A DNA stretch of 64,000 nucleotides from Halomonas sp. CH40 (GTDB taxonomy: Bacteria > Pseudomonadota > Gammaproteobacteria > Pseudomonadales > Halomonadaceae). The notes beneath the pieces are model-generated. The model searched no databases. It was not told the origin of the DNA and saw only the letters and a program-made list of their open reading frames with translations. The translations under genes and the position numbers were made by a program. Positions 59,601 to 64,000 of this stretch are shown piece by piece (position 1 is the stretch's first letter; each line of letters starts with the position of its first letter). Location of the stretch: positions 3,038,001 through 3,102,000 of the forward strand of contig CP112982.1 of assembly GCA_041875495.1 (NCBI GenBank). The letters are read 5' to 3'.

Positions 59601-62600
59601 AGGGTGGCATTGCCGGTGTCGGTCAGGTCGGCCGGGAGGGCGCTACCTGCCGCAGTCTCGCCGCTGAGAGTCGCAGTCAGGGTGAGAGCTTCCGGCCCTT
59701 CAAACACATCGTCGTCGCTGGTCGGTACGCTGATCGCGATGCCGTCGGTGGTACCGGCAGGCACGTCGAAACTGAAGGTGCCGTCGCCGTTGTCAGTAAC
59801 CGCGACACCCGCACCGCCAATGCTGGCGGTGGGCGTCTCCACGTCGTCGCCATCGATATCGCCGCCCAGCTCAAAGGTCAGCGTGGTAGCGTTATCCACC
59901 GGGTTGCTCAGGCTGACATCAAAGGTGGCGGTGTCGCCTTCATTGATGGTGCCCGCATCCGCGACCGTCAGGGCCGGGGTGTCGTCGTCCGGCTCTTCAT
60001 TGGGGTCATCCGGGGTGCCGGTGCCGTCATCGACCAGGGTGGCATTGCCGGTGTCGGTCAGGTCGGCCGGGAGGGCGCTACCTGCCGCAGTCTCGCCGCT
60101 GAGAGTCGCAGTCAGGGTGAGAGCTTCCGGCCCTTCAAACACATCGTCATCGCTGGTCGGTACGCTGATCGCGATGCCGTCGGTGGTACCGGCGGGCACG
60201 TCGAAACTGAAGGTGCCGTCACCGTTGTCGGTGACCGTGACACCCGTACCGCCAATGCTGGCCGTGGGCGTCTCCACGTCGTCGCCATCGATATCGCCGC
60301 CCAGCTCAAAGGTCAGCGTGGTAGCGTTATCCACCGGGTTGCTCAGGCTGACATCAAAGGTGGCGGTGTCGCCTTCATTGATGGTGCCCGCATCCGCGAC
60401 CGTCAGGGCCGGGGTGTCGTCGTCCGGCTCTTCATTGGGGTCATCCGGGGTGCCGGTGCCGTCATCGACCAGGGTGGCATTGCCGGTGTCGGTCAGGTCG
60501 GCCGGGAGGGCGCTACCTGCCGCAGTCTCGCCGCTGAGAGTCGCAGTCAGGGTGAGAGCTTCCGGCCCTTCAAACACATCGTCATCGCTGGTCGGTACGC
60601 TGATCGCGATGCCGTCGGTGGTACCGGCGGGCACGTCGAAACTGAAGGTGCCGTCACCGTTGTCGGTGACCGTGACACCCGTACCGCCAATGCTGGCCGT
60701 GGGCGTCTCCACGTCGTCGCCATCGATATCGCCGCCCAGCTCAAAGGTCAGCGTGGTAGCGTTATCCACCGGGTTGCTCAGGCTGACATCAAAGGTGGCG
60801 GTGTCGCCTTCATTGATGGTGCCCGCATCCGCGACCGTCAGGGCCGGGGTGTCGTCGTCCGGCTCTTCATTGGGGTCATCCGGGGTGCCGGTGCCGTCAT
60901 CGACCAGGGTGGCATTGCCGGTGTCGGTCAGGTCGGCCGGGAGGGCGCTACCTGCCGCAGTCTCGCCGCTGAGAGTCGCAGTCAGGGTGAGAGCTTCCGG
61001 CCCTTCAAACACATCGTCATCGCTGGTCGGTACGCTGATCGCGATGCCGTCGGTGGTACCGGCGGGCACGTCGAAACTGAAGGTGCCGTCACCGTTGTCG
61101 GTGACCGTGACACCCGTACCGCCAATGCTGGCCGTGGGCGTCTCCACGTCGTCGCCATCGATATCGCCGCCCAGCTCAAAGGTCAGCGTGGTAGCGTTAT
61201 CCACCGGGTTGCTCAGGCTGACATCAAAGGTGGCGGTGTCGCCTTCATTGATGGTGCCCGCATCCGCGACCGTCAGGGCCGGGGTGTCGTCGTCCGGCTC
61301 TTCATTGGGGTCATCCGGGGTGCCGGTGCCGTCATCGACCAGGGTGGCATTGCCGGTGTCGGTCAGGTCGGCCGGGAGGGCGCTACCTGCCGCAGTCTCG
61401 CCGCTGAGAGTCGCAGTCAGGGTGAGAGCTTCCGGCCCTTCAAACACATCGTCATCGCTGGTCGGTACGCTGATCGCGATGCCGTCGGTGGTACCGGCGG
61501 GCACGTCGAAACTGAAGGTGCCGTCACCGTTGTCGGTGACCGTGACACCCGTACCGCCAATGCTGGCCGTGGGCGTCTCCACGTCGTCGCCATCGATATC
61601 GCCGCCCAGCTCAAAGGTCAGGGTGGTGGCGTTATCCACCGGGTTGCTCAGGCTGACATCAAAGGTGGCGGTGTCGCCTTCATTGATGGTGCCCGCATCC
61701 GCGACCGTCAGGGCCGGGGTGTCGTCGTCCGGCTCTTCATTGGGGTCATCCGGGGTGCCGGTGCCGTCATCGACCAGGGTGGCATTGCCGGTGTCGGTCA
61801 GGTCGGCCGGGAGGGCGCTACCTGCCGCAGTCTCGCCGCTGAGAGTCGCAGTCAGGGTGAGAGCTTCCGGCCCTTCAAACACATCGTCATCGCTGGTCGG
61901 TACGCTGATCGCGATGCCGTCGGTGATACCGGCGGGTACGTCGAAACTGAAGGTGCCGTCACCGTTGTCAGTGACCGCGACACCCGTACCACCAATGCTG
62001 GCAGTGGGAATCCCCACGTCGTCGCCGTCGATATCGCCGCCCAGCTCAAAGGTCAGGGTGGTGGCGTTATCCACCGGGTTGCTCAGGCTGACATCAAAGG
62101 TGGCGGTGTCGCCTTCATTGATGGTGCCCGGGTCTGCCACCGTCAGAGTTAATGCCGGAGTAGCGTCGATATCAACATCACGCGTTGCGGTGGCGGTCTG
62201 GCTATTACCAGCCTCATCGGTAGCTGTAACGCTGGCTTGAATGCTGTTATCTGCTAGAAGGTCAGCGGTAGCCACTGTAGTGCTGTAAATCAGGTTGCCA
62301 TCGCCATCTTCCAGCACATCAGTCGTCGTGGTAGTTCCGTTGACGCTTAGGGTGACAGTGTCACCCACAACGACATCACCACTGACCGTACCGCTGATGG
62401 TGGTGAACTCTTGATCAGCTTCTTCAGTGTTGATTATGTCGTCACCAGCAATGGTGTCGATGGTCACAGTAGCAATAGCTTCCAGATCAACGGCGTAATC
62501 ACGGTTAGTATCAGCAGCAAACTCATTGCCATTTTCATCGGTGCCGGTGACTTCACCTTCAACATTACTGTTCTCGGCCAGCACACTGCCCGGCACGTCG

Positions 62601-63667
62601 ATGGCGTAGGTCAGGTCTTCACCCACCGTACCTGTGTACGTGTCTTCACCTACGGTAAGAGTGACGGTATCGCCTTCACTGGCGTCGCCGCGGACGCTAC
62701 CGGTAATGGTAACGCTGCCTTCGGCTTCTTCACCGTTGATCACACCGTCATCGGTGATGGTGTCGATGATAATGGTTGCCGTGGCTTCCAGATCAACGGT
62801 GTAATCAGTACTTGTCTCAGCAGAGTAGTCGATATCGTTTTCGTCTGTACCGGTCACTTCTGCATCAACACTGTCATTCTCAGCCAGCAGTCTCCCCGGT
62901 ACATCAATGGCGTAAGTCAGATCTTCCGTGACGGTGCCGTTAAAGGTGTCATCACCCACCGTCAGTGTAATGGTATCGCCTTCGCGGGCATCACCACCGA
63001 CTGAACCCGTAATAGTGATGTTGTTGCCTTCTTCAGCATCAACACTATTGATCACGCCAATCTCATCAATCGAGATGGTAGGCTCAGGCGCAGGCTCAGG
63101 CAGCGGCGCGGGTTCAGCCTCTTCTTCCGGCTCAGTGGTATCACCTGTATCTTCAGAAGACTCTTCTGGCTCTTCTTCTACGTCGGCGGCTGCGATTCTT
63201 GAAAATTCAGCCGTTGTCGGGCCACCATCTATGCCGACATCAAAATCATATTGGAGACCTTCAACCGGCTCAACGATGCGTGCCAGCTGAACAAAGTCAG
63301 AGCCGCCACCGCCACCACCGGCGGCGCCACCACCGGCTGCAGTGGCTTCAAGCAGCTCAAGAATATCGCCTTCTTCATCTTCCAGGGCGGCGAGAATCGC
63401 TTCCAGCTCATCATCCTGAGTGGCGGATTCGCCTTCATCCGCGGCGCTTTCTGCGTCAACATCACCGTTCATGGCAACTTCTTCACCCCCTCCAATGGAG
63501 GTGGGTGGAAGGCCATCGTTAAAGTCCAGTTGAACCTCGCCATTGGGCGAGGTGACCAAGGTTTCGCCTTCCTGCAGGGTATCCCCGACGCTTAGCTCTC
63601 GAAGGTTTCCATCTTCATCACGGGCAAAGGCCTGACCGGTAATGGCAACAACAGTAGCAATACTCAT
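44657..63667 (-). CDS. lapA: Giant biofilm adhesin LapA (6,336 residues)
   Basis: Order of parts: retention module (1-108; VVAITGQAFARDEDG and LRELSVGDTLQEGE), the LapG site TAAG at 109-112 within a glycine-rich hinge, an acidic/proline linker (~150-205) and three Ig-like domains (~205-500). Twenty-three 145-residue Calx-beta-like repeats (~508-3842), a T1SS-143-type region, five 171-residue repeats (~4180-5035) and VCBS/cadherin-like domains come next. The C-terminal part has a von Willebrand A domain with MIDAS DTSGSMD (~5866), two blocks of GGxGxD RTX calcium repeats (~6090, ~6182-6224) and a C-terminal type I secretion region. This is the full architecture of LapA-type adhesins: exported C-terminus first, held in the outer membrane by the N-terminal module and freed by LapG. 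The ATG has a GGGG ribosome site. No internal stop or frameshift interrupts 19 kb. Confidence 0.95.
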   Translation of the reverse strand: MSIATVVAITGQAFARDEDGNLRELSVGDTLQEGETLVTSPNGEVQLDFNDGLPPTSIGGGEEVAMNGDVDAESAADEGESATQDDELEAILAALEDEEGDILELLEATAAGGGAAGGGGGGSDFVQLARIVEPVEGLQYDFDVGIDGGPTTAEFSRIAAADVEEEPEESSEDTGDTTEPEEEAEPAPLPEPAPEPTISIDEIGVINSVDAEEGNNITITGSVGGDAREGDTITLTVGDDTFNGTVTEDLTYAIDVPGRLLAENDSVDAEVTGTDENDIDYSAETSTDYTVDLEATATIIIDTITDDGVINGEEAEGSVTITGSVRGDASEGDTVTLTVGEDTYTGTVGEDLTYAIDVPGSVLAENSNVEGEVTGTDENGNEFAADTNRDYAVDLEAIATVTIDTIAGDDIINTEEADQEFTTISGTVSGDVVVGDTVTLSVNGTTTTTDVLEDGDGNLIYSTTVATADLLADNSIQASVTATDEAGNSQTATATRDVDIDATPALTLTVADPGTINEGDTATFDVSLSNPVDNATTLTFELGGDIDGDDVGIPTASIGGTGVAVTDNGDGTFSFDVPAGITDGIAISVPTSDDDVFEGPEALTLTATLSGETAAGSALPADLTDTGNATLVDDGTGTPDDPNEEPDDDTPALTVADAGTINEGDTATFDVSLSNPVDNATTLTFELGGDIDGDDVETPTASIGGTGVTVTDNGDGTFSFDVPAGTTDGIAISVPTSDDDVFEGPEALTLTATLSGETAAGSALPADLTDTGNATLVDDGTGTPDDPNEEPDDDTPALTVADAGTINEGDTATFDVSLSNPVDNATTLTFELGGDIDGDDVETPTASIGGTGVTVTDNGDGTFSFDVPAGTTDGIAISVPTSDDDVFEGPEALTLTATLSGETAAGSALPADLTDTGNATLVDDGTGTPDDPNEEPDDDTPALTVADAGTINEGDTATFDVSLSNPVDNATTLTFELGGDIDGDDVETPTASIGGTGVTVTDNGDGTFSFDVPAGTTDGIAISVPTSDDDVFEGPEALTLTATLSGETAAGSALPADLTDTGNATLVDDGTGTPDDPNEEPDDDTPALTVADAGTINEGDTATFDVSLSNPVDNATTLTFELGGDIDGDDVETPTASIGGTGVTVTDNGDGTFSFDVPAGTTDGIAISVPTSDDDVFEGPEALTLTATLSGETAAGSALPADLTDTGNATLVDDGTGTPDDPNEEPDDDTPALTVADAGTINEGDTATFDVSLSNPVDNATTLTFELGGDIDGDDVETPTASIGGAGVAVTDNGDGTFSFDVPAGTTDGIAISVPTSDDDVFEGPEALTLTATLSGETAAGSALPADLTDTGNATLVDDGTGTPDDPNEEPDDDTPALTVADAGTINEGDTATFDVSLSNPVDNATTLTFELGGDIDGDDVETPTASIGGTGVTVTDNGDGTFSFDVPAGTTDGIAISVPTSDDDVFEGPEALTLTATLSGETAAGSALPADLTDTGNATLVDDGTGTPDDPNEEPDDDTPALTVADAGTINEGDTATFDVSLSNPVDNATTLTFELGGDIDGDDVETPTASIGGTGVTVTDNGDGTFSFDVPAGTTDGIAISVPTSDDDVFEGPEALTLTATLSGETAAGSALPADLTDTGNATLVDDGTGTPDDPNEEPDDDTPALTVADAGTINEGDTATFDVSLSNPVDNATTLTFELGGDIDGDDVETPTASIGGTGVTVTDNGDGTFSFDVPAGTTDGIAISVPTSDDDVFEGPEALTLTATLSGETAAGSALPADLTDTGNATLVDDGTGTPDDPNEEPDDDTPALTVADAGTINEGDTATFDVSLSNPVDNATTLTFELGGDIDGDDVETPTASIGGTGVTVTDNGDGTFSFDVPAGTTDGIAISVPTSDDDVFEGPEALTLTATLSGETAAGSALPADLTDTGNATLVDDGTGTPDDPNEEPDDDTPALTVADAGTINEGDTATFDVSLSNPVDNATTLTFELGGDIDGDDVETPTASIGGTGVTVTDNGDGTFSFDVPAGTTDGIAISVPTSDDDVFEGPEALTLTATLSGETAAGSALPADLTDTGNATLVDDGTGTPDDPNEEPDDDTPALTVADAGTINEGDTATFDVSLSNPVDNATTLTFELGGDIDGDDVETPTASIGGTGVTVTDNADGTFSFDVPAGTTDGIAISVPTSDDDVFEGPEALTLTATLSGETAAGNVLPDGITDSGDATLVDDGTGTPDDPNEEPDDDTPALTVADAGTINEGDTATFDVSLSNPVDNATTLTFELGGDIDGDDVETPTASIGGTGVAVTDNGGGTFSFDVPAGTTDGIAISVPTSDDDVFEGPEALTLTATLSGETAAGSALPADLTDTGNATLVDDGTGTPDDPNEEPDDDTPALTVADAGTINEGDTATFDVSLSNPVDNATTLTFELGGDIDGDDVETPTASIGGTGVTVTDNGDGTFSFDVPAGTTDGIAISVPTSDDDVFEGPEALTLTATLSGETAAGSALPADLTDTGNATLVDDGTGTPDDPNEEPDDDTPALTVADAGTINEGDTATFDVSLSNPVDNATTLTFELGGDIDGDDVETPTASIGGTGVTVTDNGDGTFSFDVPAGTTDGIAISVPTSDDDVFEGPEALTLTATLSGETAAGSALPADLTDTGNATLVDDGTGTPDDPNEEPDDDTPALTVADAGTINEGDTATFDVSLSNPVDNATTLTFELGGDIDGDDVETPTASIGGTGVTVTDNGDGTFSFDVPAGTTDGIAISVPTSDDDVFEGPEALTLTATLSGETAAGSALPADLTDTGNATLVDDGTGTPDDPNEEPDDDTPALTVADAGTINEGDTATFDVSLSNPVDNATTLTFELGGDIDGDDVETPTASIGGTGVTVTDNGDGTFSFDVPAGTTDGIAISVPTSDDDVFEGPEALTLTATLSGETAAGSALPADLTDTGNATLVDDGTGTPDDPNEEPDDDTPALTVADAGTINEGDTATFDVSLSNPVDNATTLTFELGGDIDGDDVETPTASIGGTGVTVTDNGDGTFSFDVPAGTTDGIAISVPTSDDDVFEGPEALTLTATLSGETAAGSALPADLTDTGNATLVDDGTGTPDDPNEEPDDDTPALTVADAGTINEGDTATFDVSLSNPVDNATTLTFELGGDIDGDDVETPTASIGGTGVTVTDNADGTFSFDVPAGTTDGIAISVPTSDDDVFEGPEALTLTATLSGETAAGNVLPDGITDSGDATLVDDGTGTPDDPNEEPDDDTPALTVADAGTINEGDTATFDVSLSNPVDNATTLTFELGGDIDGDDVETPTASIGGTGVAVTDNGGGTFSFDVPAGTTDGIAISVPTSDDDVFEGPEALTLTATLSGETAAGSALPADLTDTGNATLVDDGTGTPDDPNEEPDDDTPALTVADAGTINEGDTATFDVSLSNPVDNATTLTFELGGDIDGDDVETPTASIGGTGVTVTDNGDGTFSFDVPAGTTDGIAISVPTSDDDVFEGPEALTLTATLSGETAAGSALPADLTDTGNATLVDDGTGTPDDPNEEPDDDTPALTVADAGTINEGDTATFDVSLSNPVDNATTLTFELGGDIDGDDVETPTASIGGTGVTVTDNGDGTFSFDVPAGTTDGIAISVPTSDDDVFEGPEALTLTATLSGETAAGSALPADLTDTGNATLVDDGTGTPDDPNEEPDDDTPALTVADAGTINEGDTATFDVSLSNPVDNATTLTFELGGDIDGDDVETPTASIGGTGVTVTDNGDGTFSFDVPAGTTDGIAISIPTSDDDVFEGREDLTLTATLSGETAAGNTLPGGITDTGNATLVDENPIVEVTTSVEGLSLTTSDAELVDSDSVRLGNIFSYDETNYEDDGVESTSSWSYSLSLVENATTNLTSGGNTISLDVDASNGDIVGIAGDDEVFRISLSEDSEGNDIVQLTQSSAIDHVTENESGADVEQLLLESGLVNLTGTVTVEYDNGYTTSESGDIDLGSVVAFNDDVPSASVGTIDLSSLELSTDDTDTRSDGTSVATGSVASLFEGAVTAAYGADGAGSTVIDGYALTLNDSIDTSGITSGGTPVAFDLDADSGVITGTIDGGSTDVLRIEVDAASGTVTVTQSAPLDHPDQGADSLNLPAGLVGVSADVAVTDSDGDTVTDSLSADLSGVITVVDDTPSLAQDALDAFSLSFSVDEAGLTTNGSVSDRADVRAAINKAGLINYGADEKQDDSLTLRLNLSEDGAASGLFALDADSTEAGDAILLRTNTDGAIEGYTADGGVYFTLELDGDALVFTQAQAIWHEDAQETLSLADDVLTLAFTGTDGDGDTVEGAIDLGAAATFAINDDGPTLDDAALEGVELAFSVDEAGLVENDTVSDSVDVRAAINTAGLINYGADEKQDDSLTLRLNLSEDGAASGLFALDADSTEAGDAILLRTNTDGAIEGYTADGGVYFTLELDGDALVFTQAQAIWHEDAQETLSLADDVLTLAFTGTDGDGDTVEGAIDLGGAATFAINDDVPTLDGDALEGVELAFSVDEAGLVENDTVSDSVDVRAAINTAGLINYGADEKQDDSLTLSLSLSTEDVNSGLSALDADSTEAGDAILLRTNTDGAIEGYTADGGVYFTLELDGDALVFTQAQAIWHEDAQETLSLADDVLTLAFTGTDGDGDTVEGAIDLGGAATFAINDDGPTLDDAALEGVELAFSVDEAGLVENDTVSDSVDVRAAINTAGLINYGADEKQDDSLTLRLNLSEDGAASGLFALDADSTEAGDAILLRTNTDGAIEGYTAEGGVYFTLELDGDALVFTQAQAIWHEDAQETLSLADDVLTLAFTGTDGDGDTVEGAIDLGGAATFAINDDVPTLDGDALGDFELAFSVDEAGLVENDTVSDNVDVRAAINTAGLINYGADDKQDDSLTLSLSLSTEDVNSGLSALDADSTEAGDAILLRTNTNGAIEGYTADGGVYFTLELDGDALVFTQAQAVWHEDAQETLSLTDNVLTLAFTGTDGDGDTVEGAIDLGGAATFAINDEGPSIDANTDLNDLIVDESNIGDSEHASTADFSKSLTIGSETFGADGAGSITYDLRIDSANSPSGLHALDSNSPDGKGSEILLNRTTNDNDGVTEITGSADNNDYFKITINSATGKVKLEQLRAIWHEKDSDNDESVTIDSNAIDFRITVEDGDGDRISSLTSVGSKFKFLDDVPAVEIGDQPNSVAEDASNPISGDITITEGADQDATLAITLSEGSLNDTLNFTLDGTAASQSATVTVDGEDLGALTFDVAANGDVSWSFAPNAVDNSGGDPSFTFDATVTDADGDERSDSHTVTVTAGDAPQDIDSVELSVSEANLPQGSSPEASALTSSQNLAFTAGSDAFTSIVFGTNLNTLVSDSDTVNADEEITWSRASDTQITGSVDGTVAVTLNLTNVDASAGTVTVEMVLSDTVPHEFGDDLATELNLGSINVVATDVDGRGATGMVNLEVIDDTPLDFTPDAARLENGFTGHINFSAVAGADGVGAVAFTVTDGSNVTDKSNNQLYLNGEKLTYRLEDSTSDGRSDVLVAENSSGKVGFKITLDPANDTYSVSNVGDIYTQDTFGFNLVGFSGGNEPLYALDSTNVGASEGTLISTENGDTLNTSSSRGLGISDAQSFKQGELARFNFVDELTLNVDDAAWIRNVSATQFSQQVSTSTGGSNTANLTIRAYKDVTAFSDGGEGNLIGAGNLVGLTSANIIVSNSSGDVVTPGTNGLSVNANSSGEISIDGMQDGWTFEIDSATPFQAVEVEGASGTGTFNLDNYSYGGIDFAVANGVELDLVGVDDDGDTASGSLDVDTPEPSALLVGNNSNNQLTGDAGNDVIIGDLGGKVTIIEPGQNYNISIIVDTSGSMDNASGTDNLSRIALAKQALENLANQLKDHDGNINVQLVPFARVVDTENEIIINNLNADNVQNLIDAIDGLDANGGTNYMAGFKEASEWFNQQNDEPNASGFKNVSYFLTDGDPTYYFDSSGSVQGPGSSTNYDVFDASVNSFTSLSALSGVNAIGVGAGVTEDYLRFFDNTDSDGTGTESFGNLIVSGPVGEVNIVNTATDLAAALEGGSRSEELAALGDDTLIGGDGDDILFGDTVNSDHLEWTNGNNEVFNAGDHDGLGYLGLIEYLTWAVNNGDTPSESQIKDYVRNNLEDLVDSNRSEGGNNTLGGWEGNDILVGGASDDDITGGAGDDILFGGAGADTFIWNLGDEGTDANPANDIVKDFQQGEFGTDADADRLDLAELLDGEDQGNIDSHIFAEQDGSDLVLHISSTGQLNGSDGVGADQKVTLEGKSFNDFGVTAGDTQDLITKLIDKGQLDID
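48564..51128 (-). repeat. Five tandem 513-bp in-frame repeats in lapA
   Basis: Units of 171 residues share SVDEAGLVENDTVSD, INYGADEKQDDSLTL and AIWHEDAQETLSL cores. Two sub-types alternate: those with SEDGAASGLFALD and those with STEDVNSGLSALD. Copies 2-3 and 4-5 therefore look like a duplicated pair of 1,026 bp. Boundaries are approximate. Confidence 0.9.
52142..62146 (-). repeat. Twenty-three tandem 435-bp in-frame repeats in lapA
   Basis: A 10-kb array of 145-residue units (TVADAGTINEGDTATF ... DDPNEEPDDDTPAL). Most copies are identical or nearly so over hundreds of bases, including synonymous sites. The outermost copies are the most diverged (start of array with IPTASIGGTGVAV; end of array with NTLPGGI). 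A distinctive pair of variant units at about 53,540-54,290 recurs at 56,585-57,335, exactly seven units (3,045 bp) away. Confidence 0.93.
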
Positions 63668-63756
63668 GGGATACCCCTTTTTTGACTTGGCCTGAATGCT
63701 TTGCGCGTTCTAAAACAGACGCAAAGTTTCAAAATGTTAATTTTTATCTATTAACA

Positions 63757-63800
63757 AGTGTATCCTGGCAAATCAAAAAAAGTATTGGACCGAGGTACAG
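63757..63800 (-). promoter_or_regulatory. Predicted promoter and operator-like dyad of lapA
   Basis: On the coding strand the block CTGTACCTCGGTCCAATA (63783-63800) is followed after exactly 20 bases by TACACT (63757-63762). It matches the block before the first adhesin gene at 16 of 18 positions, with the same spacing. The predicted 5' untranslated region is about 80 bases. No recognisable -35 is present, which fits activator dependence. Confidence 0.6.
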
Positions 63801-63887
63801 TTAAAAAATGTTAATTTAGAGCTTTCTGTACTTGCTTGAGAGATGTACCGCTACAGAGGATATGAGACAGGAAAAGGTAAGACGATA

Positions 63888-63935
63888 GAACAAAGCTGCT
63901 AGCGAATATCACCGAAGTGGATACTCGCTAGCAGC
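63888..63935 (-). terminator. Long hairpin near the right edge, probable terminator of a gene outside the window
   Basis: GCTGCTAGCGA (63895-63905) and TCGCTAGCAGC (63925-63935) are perfect inverted repeats, and the stem continues with a bulge toward a CGAA loop. On the minus strand it runs into TTTGTTC. It could end a minus-strand gene beyond 64,000. The rest of 63,801-64,000 shows no gene. Confidence 0.6.
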
Positions 63936-64000
63936 CTGAAAACATAGCTAAAATATTGATTTTATTTGTAGTTTTTAAACTCTTTCTTTAGCTGATACCT

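Noticed and set aside
52142..62146. Repeat arrays as a CRISPR or satellite element
   Set aside because: The units are 435 bp, in frame, without spacers, and encode a known type of adhesin domain.
52209..62240. A plus-strand open frame of 3,343 codons opposite the lapA repeats
   Set aside because: It is the antisense of a repeat array. One stop-free 435-bp unit repeated 23 times in register (a multiple of three) stays open automatically. The predicted protein is low-complexity Ser/Val/Pro, has no start context, and the minus frame carries LapA domains at both ends.

Overview
The window looks like a chromosomal segment of a gammaproteobacterium, most likely a halophile of the Halomonadaceae. 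This is an inference from the gene order (dnaK-grpE | recN, ilvIH, clpB, pgeF-rluD | bamD, nadE), the acidic proteins and the GC-rich codon use; no rRNA is present to confirm it. I see no tRNA or rRNA gene, CRISPR array, insertion sequence or prophage.

1-24,250 is conserved core. The 5' part of dnaK and all of grpE lie on the minus strand, divergent from recN. Then come ilvIH behind a long structured leader, clpB, pgeF and rluD (minus), bamD (plus), nadE (minus), a small zinc-ribbon-like membrane protein and an orphan GspH/FimT minor pilin (plus). A hybrid histidine kinase with an AraC-type response regulator follows (minus), then trxB (minus), acnA (plus) and maeA (minus). Three chaperone genes (grpE, dnaK, clpB) each carry a recognisable heat-shock (sigma32-type) promoter, and recN carries a near-consensus LexA box.

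24,565-63,667 is a complete, enlarged Lap-type biofilm adhesion system. Two giant repeat proteins on the same strand (3,175 and 6,336 residues) flank the machinery. One side of it is an operon for a TolC-OmpA-SPOR outer-membrane factor, a LapB-type ABC transporter, a LapC/HlyD adaptor and a LuxR-type regulator with a degenerate receiver. The other side is the divergent lapG protease and lapD c-di-GMP receptor genes. By the established Lap model, LapE-LapB-LapC export LapA, whose N-terminal module holds it in the outer membrane. LapG cuts LapA after a di-alanine, and c-di-GMP-bound LapD sequesters LapG.

The 6,336-residue protein is a textbook LapA (TAAG cleavage site, vWA domain, RTX, C-terminal secretion region) with 23 near-identical 435-bp repeats. 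The 3,175-residue protein shares the retention module and repeat families. It lacks the TAAG site, the vWA domain, the RTX repeats and a recognisable secretion tail. Both genes have the same promoter layout: an 18-bp conserved block containing a dyad, exactly 20 bp upstream of a -10-like hexamer. I regard this pair of differently controlled adhesins under a shared, unassigned operator as the most interesting content of the window.
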